Below are positions 56,632 to 64,000 of a stretch of 64,000 nt of DNA, one piece after another. This stretch comes from Metaphire vulgaris (lineage: Eukaryota > Annelida > Clitellata > Crassiclitellata > Megascolecidae). How positions within the stretch are numbered: the first letter of the stretch is position 1; every line of letters begins with the position of its first letter. The notes under the pieces were generated by a model. It was not told the DNA's origin. It made no database searches and saw nothing but the letters and a program-made list of their open reading frames with translations. The position numbers were made by a program, and so were the translations under genes. The stretch spans positions 11,861,113 through 11,925,112 of the forward strand of contig CM030865.1 in NCBI GenBank assembly GCA_018105865.1. Reading direction: 5' to 3'.

Positions 56632-58821
56632 CCAAATTCGATCATTCACACTCGCATGCTGTTTTGCGTCGTTCCCAATGACAACTGTAAATATAACATA
56701 CCTGATGGTACTTTTACAGGGCCTGAAGTGTGACCACCGCGTATATTGCTTAACGCCATGCATTTCTATGTTTAGATTGACGCCCACATTCACTATGTGT
56801 TTATTCTGTCAGAATATATATTTTTTAGAACCAAATTCGATCATTTACACTCGCATGTTGTTTTGCGTCGTTCCCAATGACAACTGTAAATATAACATAA
56901 CTGATGGTACTTTTACAGGGCCATAAGTGTGACCACCTCGTATATTGCTTAACGCCATGCATTTCTATGTGTAGATTGACGCCCACATTCACTATGTGTT
57001 TATTCTGTCAGAATATATATTTATTTTAGAACCAAATTGGATCATTCACACTCGCATGCTGTTTTGCGTCGTTACCAATGACATCGGTAAATATACCATA
57101 CCTGATGGTACTTTTACAGGGCCTGAAGTGTGACCACTTCGTATGTTGCTTAACGCCATGCATTTCTATGTGTAAATTGACGCCCACATTCACTATCTGC
57201 TTATTCCGTCAGAATATACATATTTTAGAACCAAATTCGATCATTCACACTCGCATGCTGTTTTGCGTCGTTACCAATGACAACTGTAAATATAACATAC
57301 CTGATGGTACTTTTACAGGGCCTGAAGTGTGACCACCTCGTATATTGCTTAACGCCATGCATTTCTATGTGTAAATTGACGCCCACATTCATTGTGTTTA
57401 TTCCATCAGAATATATATATATATACATATATTAGCACCAAATTCGTTCATTTACACTCGCATGCTGTTTTGCGTCGTTCCCAATGACAACTGTAAATAT
57501 AACATAACTGATGGTACTTTTACAGAGCCTGAAGTGTGACCACCTCGTATATTGCTTAACGCCATGCATTTCTATGTGTAAATTGACGCCCACATTCACT
57601 ATGTGTTTATTCCATCAGAATATATATATATACATATATTAGCACCAAATTCGATCATTCACACTCGCATGCTGTTTTGCGTCGTTCAAAATGACATCGG
57701 TAAACATATAGTACCTGATGGTACTTTTACAGGGCCTGAAGTGTGACCACCTCGTATATTGCTTAACGCCATGCATTTCTATGTGTAAATTGACGCCCAC
57801 ATTCACTATGTGTTTATTCCATCAGAATATATATATTTTAGAATCAAATTGGATCATTTACACTCGCATGCTGTTTTGCGTCGTCCCCAATGACAACTGT
57901 AAATATAACATAACTGATGGTACTTTTACAGGGCCTGAAGTGTGACCACCTCGTATATTGCTTAACGCCATGCATTTCTATGTGTAGATTGACGCCCACA
58001 TTCACTATGTGTTTATTCTGTCAGAATATATATTTATTTTAGAACCAAATTCGATCATTCACACTCGCATGCTGTTTTGCGTCGTTACCAATGACATCGG
58101 TAAATATACCATACCTGATGGTACTTTTACAGGGCCTCAAGTGTGACCACTTCGTATATTGCTTAAAGCCATGCATTTCTATGTGTAAATTGACGCCCAC
58201 ATTCACTATCTGCTTATTCCGTCAGAATATACATATTTTAGAACCAAATTCGATCATTCACACTCGCATGCTGTTTTGCGTCGTTACCAATGACAACTGT
58301 AAATATAACATACCTGATGGTACTTTTACAGGGCCTGAAGTGTGACCACCTCGTATATTGCTTAACGCCATGCATTTCTATGTGTAGATTGACGCCCACA
58401 TTCACTATGTGTTTATTCTGTCAGAATATATATTTATTTTAGAACCAAATTCGATCATTCACACTCGCATGCTGTTTTGCGTCGTTACCAATGACATCGG
58501 TAAATATAACATACCTGATGGTACTTTTGCAGGGCCTGAAGTGTGACCACCTCGTATATTGCTTAACGCCATGCATTTATATGTGTAGATTGACGCCCAC
58601 ATTCACTATGTGTTTATTCCATCAGAATATATATATTTTAGAATCAAATTGGATCATTTACACTCGCATGCTGTTTTGCGTCGTTCCCAATGACATCGGT
58701 AAATATACCATACCTGATGGTACTTTTACAGGGCCTGAAGTGTGACCACCTCGTATATTGCTTAACGCCATGCATTTCTATGTGTAAATTGACGCCCACA
58801 TTCACTGTGTTTATTCCATCA

Positions 58822-58868
<47 letters not shown>

Positions 58869-59048
58869 CCAAATTCGATCATTTACACTCGCATGCTGTT
58901 TTGCGTCGTTCAAAATGACAACTGTAAATAGACCATACCTGATGGTACTTTTACAGGGCCTGAAGTGTGACCACCCCGTATATTGCTTAACGCCATGCAT
59001 TTCTATGTGTAACTTGACGCCCACATTCACTATGTGTTTATTCTGTCA

Positions 59049-59105
<57 letters not shown>

Positions 59106-59338
59106 TCAAATTCGATCATTTACGCTCGCATGCTGTTTTGCGTCGTTCCCAATGACAACTGTAAATATAACATACCTGATGGTACTTTTACAGGGCCTGA
59201 AGTGTGACCACCTCGTATATTGCTTAACGCCATGCATTTCTATGTTTAGATTGACGCCCACATTCACTATGTGTTTATTCTGTCAGAATATATATTATTT
59301 TAGAACCAAATTCGATCATTTACACTCGCATGCTGTTT
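47786..59338. repeat. Satellite array, about 57 monomers of about 200 bp, with higher-order repeats
   Basis: Tandem monomers share an anchor (GCATGCTGTTTTGCGTCGTT) that recurs at spacings near 197-217 bases from about 47884 to about 59322. Each monomer also has GGCCTGAAGTGTGACCAC, TTGACGCCCACATTCA and a variable (TA)n patch before TTAGAACC or TTAGCACC. Monomers fall into several types, told apart by ACATCGG or ACAACTG, CACCTCG or CACTTCG, and CCATCAG, CTGTCAG or CCGTCAG. From about 53390 to 55200 three types recur in fixed order with a period near 606 bases. Short reading frames of about 84 codons occur in every monomer, but they shift frame between monomers and are not genes. Confidence 0.95.
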
Positions 59339-59715
59339 TGCAACTGTATTGTTGAGGTAGTAACTATAGTAATGTAAGGCTTTGTATGCTGCAAAGTTTT
59401 GTTGTTATTTGTAATTGTAAACTCAAAGACAAGAAGACAAAGAAGGAGAATACAGGAACAAACCTACAAGAGGACAAGAGGGCAAAGAATGAGATTACAC
59501 AGCAAGACCATAATGGGAATGAATGGATGGGTGAAACATAGTTGTTCTTAGAACTTCTCACACAGGGCTGATCCTACTGAACCACTCGAAACCCTGCTAT
59601 TAATGTTAACTATTCAGTAGCAGCTTCTTTTTCTTGGGGTATTGCGCGGTAGTGTTGTTTTCGAACTAAAATTTCGGGGCAAGAAATGTCGCAAACACTT
59701 TATTTCATCACCGCC

Positions 59716-59791
59716 GTTGCTATGACAACATCGCAAAATATTCACCGTTGCTAAGACAACATTGCAAAATATTTACCGTTGCTAAGACAAC
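59716..59791 (+). promoter_or_regulatory. Three tandem RFX X-box-like motifs, exact 31-bp period
   Basis: GTTGCTATGACAAC at 59716-59729 and GTTGCTAAGACAAC at 59747-59760 and 59778-59791. Each fits the X-box pattern of two inverted half-sites with a 2-base spacer, and all are embedded in a 31-base repeat that also carries GCAAAATATT. No gene is recognised immediately beside them. Confidence 0.45.
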
Positions 59792-60158
59792 ATCACAAAA
59801 TGTTAAATAGTGTGCGTTCTAAAAACTGAAAACACCGCATTTGATTAATAATTGAGAACCTAAATCACAAACGTACGCAATAAATGTCTCTCCTATCGGG
59901 TCTAGCTACACTACTTGAGGTTGCCTTGACGTCTATTAATTTCGACCATCGATGGGTCGTACTCGACCAATGGGGCAAAACCTTCCGACCATCTCTCCCC
60001 CCGCCCCCACAACACACGCCGTTCAATAAATCGATCATATCATTCAGTGAAAAAATCATTTTAGAAATTGGACTTCAATTTTTGTAGACAGATTAAAACT
60101 GGAACCGTTACTTGAATTTGCTGACCATCTTTAGCGCTGAGTCACGAGCCTTTACTTT

Positions 60159-60162
<4 letters not shown>

Positions 60163-60225
<63 letters not shown>
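60163..60225. repeat. (TA)n
   Basis: About 31 dinucleotides. Confidence 0.9.
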
Positions 60226-60227
<2 letters not shown>

Positions 60228-60310
60228 TCATGGATCACGTGATTGTCTTTCTTTATATAGCTCATTCATAGGTTATAGTATTAACTGCACTAAGAACTAT
60301 TACTCTAGCT

Positions 60311-60681
60311 CAGTGGTGTCAAAACCTTTGCCCGCGGGCCAAACTGCCGCCCGCGGACTGATTTTATTTGGCCCGCGAAAATATTTACGTATTAAATTTG
60401 TTTACTAAAAGTTTATGCGTGAAATTGGCTGCTAGGCATGAATAGAATACGGTTTGTCATAGTTACAACAATAGGTTGTAATCAAATCAATGTAAATAAT
60501 GTAATGATTGAATGGCTTTTTAATGTTTTCGCCATCCAGCACTCGTGCCATCCGTTTACTTCAGATTTTTGGATAGCTCAGATTTTGGAATATAATATTG
60601 ACAAGCATTTATGCATTTGGCCCGCGAGGACATGGAAAACATGTCATTTGGCCCGCCGCCCAAAAAGTCTTGACACCCCTG
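60311..60681. mobile_element. hAT-type element, same family as 10105-11565, short copy
   Basis: Ends CAGTGGTGTCAAAACC and TTGACACCCCTG, with an exact 8-bp duplication CTCTAGCT on both sides. It keeps both subterminal GGCCCGC blocks and lacks the internal tandem units of the longer copy. Confidence 0.85.
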
Positions 60682-60925
60682 CTCTAGCTGATTTAGGCCT
60701 CAAAGCGCGCATGCTAGGTCATTACAATAGAAATCCTAAACGTATACGCACGACTTTAAAATGCCACAGACAAAGTCTGAGTGTAACTGACAATAATAAC
60801 ACGAGCCATGGACGACCACAGAGATTTTTCCATGGTGGGGGGGGGGCAAAACACAATGGCCATGGTTAATATTTTAGCGAGGTTTAAATATGCAAAATCT
60901 GACAATTTTAAAAAGATTGCCAGAT

Positions 60926-61099
60926 CTGTGTTTAATCTAGACTCCTGGACTCCGGGGAAACTGATAAGGCCGGGGAAAGTCAGCTAGGGGGCTGCTGTTA
61001 GTTTATGTTGTATGCCAAAATTTCCGAGGATACTTTGAAATTTCCGGAAGGGGAGGGCAATTTCCCCCCGGCCCCAGAAACGGCCTAGATTAAACCCTG
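60926..61099. mobile_element. MITE of the GTGTTTAATCTAG family
   Basis: Ends CTGTGTTTAATCTAG and CCTAGATTAAACCCTG; flanks TGCCAGAT and TGCCAGAC (7 of 8). Its interior matches the nested element at 21280-21446. Confidence 0.75.
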
Positions 61100-61182
61100 T
61101 GCCAGACTGTCAGGTAAGATCCAAACAAAATCAGGAACTGAATTTATATTTTAATCAAGTAATGGTGTTTTAGTGAGAATAT

Positions 61183-61322
61183 ATTGGTTAAAAGATAAAA
61201 CATAGTTGGCTACAAAAAATATAATTTGCATTTTTCAGTGGGGGTAAGTGGAGGACACTTACCCCCACTGGAAAATGCAAATCTATTTTTTGTAGCCAAC
61301 TATGTTTTGGCTTTTAACCAAT
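61183..61322. repeat. Long palindrome (fold-back), about 66-base arms
   Basis: The left arm from ATTGGTTAAAAG through TAGTTGGCTACAAAAAATA and TTGCATTTTTCAGTGGGGGT is mirrored by the right arm ending CTTTTAACCAAT. The spacer is about 7 bases (GAGGACA), and arms differ by a few mismatches and an indel. It lies 204 bases beyond the TH stop codon and could be in its 3' UTR or be a fold-back transposon. Confidence 0.75.
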
Positions 61323-61525
61323 GTATGGGCGTCCATGGCTCGAGCATAACTAAATCGACTACAATATTTTCGAGACATTTTCTCTCTAAATTTAAATAAT
61401 ATTCGTAGTTTCTCGCCAATTAAATGCAGACTCATGATTGTCGTCCATCCACAAAGTCGTCATCATCATCATCATCATCATCATCATCGTCGTTGCAGTC
61501 GTCGTCGTTGTCGGCGTCGTTATCA

Positions 61526-61703
61526 TCATGCAGTAGAGAGACAGCTGATTCGCGAGATGGCGTTCTGCAGACAGTGAAGATCCGCCATTATAGTGCGCGA
61601 CAGGTCTCCAATGGCGTCCTTGTTGTCCATGGCAACCATCGACTGCGTGTACGGGTCGTAACGAATAGCAACCGGGCGAGCAATGGTAGACGCGTACTGC
61701 CTG

Positions 61704-61756
<53 letters not shown>

Positions 61757-63958
61757 CCACCACCAACCATCATCATCACCATCATCATCATCATCATCAT
61801 CATCATCGTCGTCGTCGTCATTGCTTTCTGTCCGTGTTTGTCAGCATATACACTGTAGGCAGAATGTGTTGGACACTGGAGAGTTGGGAGGCACTCAACC
61901 CCTAAACCTTCCCCCATCCCTATCTGAGCCTTACAAAAAGTGGGGACTCGGGCCCTAGAGACCCAAGATACGTCTAAGGTCAATTTTAAGTAAATAAAAT
62001 CACGTAGATTTATATATCAATCAATCAATCAATCAATCAAATTTATTTCCACAACATTTCAAGAATAGACAGCTTAACTGTATAGTATAAACCAAGGCTC
62101 GATCATACGCGTATGACAAAATAAAATACGTTAAAATACGTGCGTATGAATAAAAATAATAAAATACGCGTATGATACGCGTATTTTATAAGTCTGTTCG
62201 GTTATTTATAATTTACTTACTTAGCGAGCAATGTCAATTGCGACGTCACGCCGCCACGTCACTGTAACTGATCCCAAAATTCACTCCTGTTAACACTCAA
62301 TTTCTTTGTGCAGGTAAATGGTTAACAGACTGCGGCATTGACGCAATTTCACATTTATGTAGGCCTGAGGTATTATTGCTCACGTATGATAGCGCGTATG
62401 ATAAAGAGTCATACGTTAAAATACGTGCGTATGATACGAAAAATATAATACGTATGATACGTATGATCGAGCTTTGGTAGGCTATAAACCACGAATAACT
62501 GTATACTTGAACAGAAATATGTTGAATCATCATATATAGCACCTTGATAGCTAGTAGCACCGTATAGTGTTTATTCTAGGCCTGTTTTGGGGGAATCCCC
62601 CAAGTTTTAAAATCCCCCCAAATTGTATATGTTGGCTCGGGGATGGAAATCCCCAAAAGCGCGGAGAGACAAATCATGTCCCTCCTCAAACATCTCAACC
62701 CCCCCCCCCAATGTCAAGGTGGCTAGAATAAACACTGAGCACCGCTGCTTATTCTTATGCGCCTACTATAGCTAGGCCCTATGTCTCTGCTAAAGAGACC
62801 TCTTCGTACCTGACTTTTTCCTTCATATCGTCGAACGACTCGGCGACGAAGTAGACCGCCTGGTAGTCCTGGTCATCGTACTTCTGAACGGCCGTCGTGA
62901 CGGGGTCGAAGGGGCGCTTCTCCGGGCGGTCGGACAGAGCGTACTGCAGCTCCCCGTAGGCGGATAGCAGCCCCGCCCCGAACGCCCTCACCTCGCCGTC
63001 TTGTTTGCACAGCCCGAACTCAACGGTGAACCAGTACAACTGCAGAGAGAGAGAGAGACAGAAACAAACAGACTCAGGCGACAAGTAGACTAAGCAACAG
63101 GGCTGAAAATGTGGATTTTAATTTTAAAAAAGAAACTACAGGGTGGCGCAAAAACCCGGACTATGTTAAATGCAAACCTAAATGTGACTGGTCTGGTTTT
63201 TTGCGCCACCCTGTAGGTGTTTTTAAACCAGCAAAACCGGAGATAGTCTACATTTAGGTCATTTAGGTTTTTGCTTTTTTGCTTTTAAGTGGAAAAATTT
63301 TTAAAAACTCGTGAGTAATGTTTTTCAACTTTTTTACTCTTTTCAGACAGCAGAACACATGCATGACCAGAACATTTATGGCTGTTGTCATGCTGCAGAC
63401 ATTAAAATCTAAAAATGTATTTTTAAAAACTAAAAAAACTTTTAAAACCTAAACAACCTAAACCCCTAAATTTTGCTTCTAAAAAACTAGGTTTTTCCAG
63501 CAAATGTTTGAACCCCCACACCCTAAGTGCGTGACGTCATTTATGGACAGTCCCTAAGCCAGCAAGTAAATAATTACAGTGTAATCAAAAATGAAATATA
63601 CCGACACCCCTCAAATTGATAATCCTAAAATAACCTTGGTCCGTGATTGTAAATCCACTTATCCAGGTTACGCAGTCACGTGACTGGCCGAATGATTCCA
63701 AAATTAATTGGAATATTTACATAGATAATTTCGACTGTCGTAGAGGGAGGCGGTTGAACCTCCCGGGACCTGATGCCCGATTAAGTCGGCTGACTAGACA
63801 CGTGACCAACATGGACGGACTTTCTACGCACCGTGGAGAATTTCTCGATGTCTTCGTCGCTGGCTCCCAGAGAAGCGAGTCCGATCTCCTGCGAAAACTG
63901 CGCAAAACTAGGATCGGCCAACATGGGCACGTGACCAAGCAGCTCATGGACACAATCT
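61526..63958 (-). CDS. TH: Aromatic amino acid hydroxylase, most like tyrosine hydroxylase; C-terminal three exons, 5' part outside window
   Basis: Tetrahydrobiopterin- and iron-dependent enzyme; if TH, it makes L-DOPA in the first step of catecholamine synthesis. Exons: 63958-63832, 63039-62810, 61700-61526. Seen: HELLGH, holding the two iron-binding histidines; [32 protein letters not shown] with the iron-binding Glu; [33 protein letters not shown] and [10 protein letters not shown]; then RYDPYT and a short helical tetramerisation tail ending in STA. The wording PMLAD, FDP..AVQ.Y.DQ.YQ and VYFV follows TH more than PAH (PLFSD, LPLEL) or TPH (PLLAE). The first exon could instead begin two bases later (at 63956), because two AGs overlap. 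The catalytic N-terminal half and regulatory domain lie beyond base 64000. The last-intron acceptor is unusual (see findings). Confidence 0.9.
61703..61815. repeat. (CAT)n abutting the TH last-exon acceptor
   Basis: On the coding strand this is (GAT)n running straight into TTCAG. A shorter (CAT)n at 61459-61488 lies in the 3' UTR. Confidence 0.9.
62092..62478. mobile_element. TIR element rich in ATACG words, TH last intron
   Basis: CCAAGGCTCGATCATACG at the left, mirrored by CGTATGATCGAGCTTTGG at the right. The subterminal parts are packed with TACG and CGTATGA repeats in both orientations. Superfamily not determined. Confidence 0.6.
62564..62737. mobile_element. MITE of the GTGTTTATTCTAG family in the TH last intron
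   Basis: TAGTGTTTATTCTAGG to GGCTAGAATAAACACTG; flanks AGCACCGT and AGCACCGC (7 of 8). Confidence 0.75.
63139..63213. mobile_element. mariner-type mini-MITE in a TH intron, inverted
   Basis: 75 bases; CAGGGTGGCGCAAAAACC to TTGCGCCACCCTG; TA flanks. Confidence 0.8.
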
Positions 63959-64000
63959 CTACCACACGAAAGAAACAACAACACATAATAAAATACTACT

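Larger units (their letters stand above)
59339..61100. other. Interval between satellite and TH gene
   Basis: Contains a dispersed repeat at 59460-59600 (GAATGAGATTACACAGCAAG, also at 44770), the X-box triplet, a TA tract, one hAT element and one MITE. No gene recognised. Confidence 0.6.

Noticed and set aside
47786..59338. Series of about 84-codon frames (MTSVNIPYLM type) that look like a repeated gene family
   Set aside because: Monomer length is usually not a multiple of three, so the frame shifts each unit. Changes are not biased to synonymous sites and every frame ends in the next monomer. It is satellite.

Overview
The window is nuclear DNA from an animal. Its genes are split by many introns with GT-AG (twice GC-AG) borders, and almost everything between exons is transposon debris, microsatellites and satellite. 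The gene set (a P2X receptor, CTU1, a RASL11/RERG-type GTPase and a tyrosine-hydroxylase-like enzyme) fits a bilaterian, most likely a marine invertebrate. I cannot name the phylum from sequence alone. No operons, CRISPR arrays or prokaryotic features are present.

Layout. 1-2.4 kb: hAT-type MITEs. 2.4-12.3 kb, minus strand: a complete 11-exon P2X receptor gene (423 codons plus stop, every splice phase consistent). 12.3-13.0 kb: a 680-base head-to-head promoter interval. 13.0-20.6 kb, plus strand: a complete 15-exon CTU1 gene (394 codons plus stop). 20.6-27.8 kb: repeats, including a nested hAT/minisatellite composite, plus a GC-rich promoter-like patch near 23.8-24.0 kb. 27.8-34.0 kb, plus strand: three exons of a gene I do not recognise, ending in a twice-repeated decapeptide-like module. 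35.3-41.8 kb, minus strand: a complete 4-exon RASL11/RERG-like small GTPase (236 codons plus stop). 42-47.7 kb: MITEs and simple repeats. 47.8-59.3 kb: an 11.5-kb satellite of about 200-bp monomers with local higher-order organisation. 59.7-59.8 kb: three exact-period copies of an RFX X-box-like motif. 61.5-64 kb, minus strand: the last three exons of a tyrosine-hydroxylase-like gene that continues past the window edge.

The genes do not form a pathway. P2X (ATP-gated channel) and tyrosine hydroxylase (catecholamine synthesis) are signalling genes. CTU1 is a housekeeping tRNA-thiolation enzyme that shares a short upstream interval with P2X. The repeat landscape is dominated by small non-autonomous DNA transposons: several hAT families with 8-bp target duplications, mariner-like elements with TA duplications and piggyBac-like elements with TTAA. 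Several exact target duplications are visible, so some insertions look fairly young.

All exon models were made by eye from conserved protein motifs, splice dinucleotides and phase. No alignment or database search was run.
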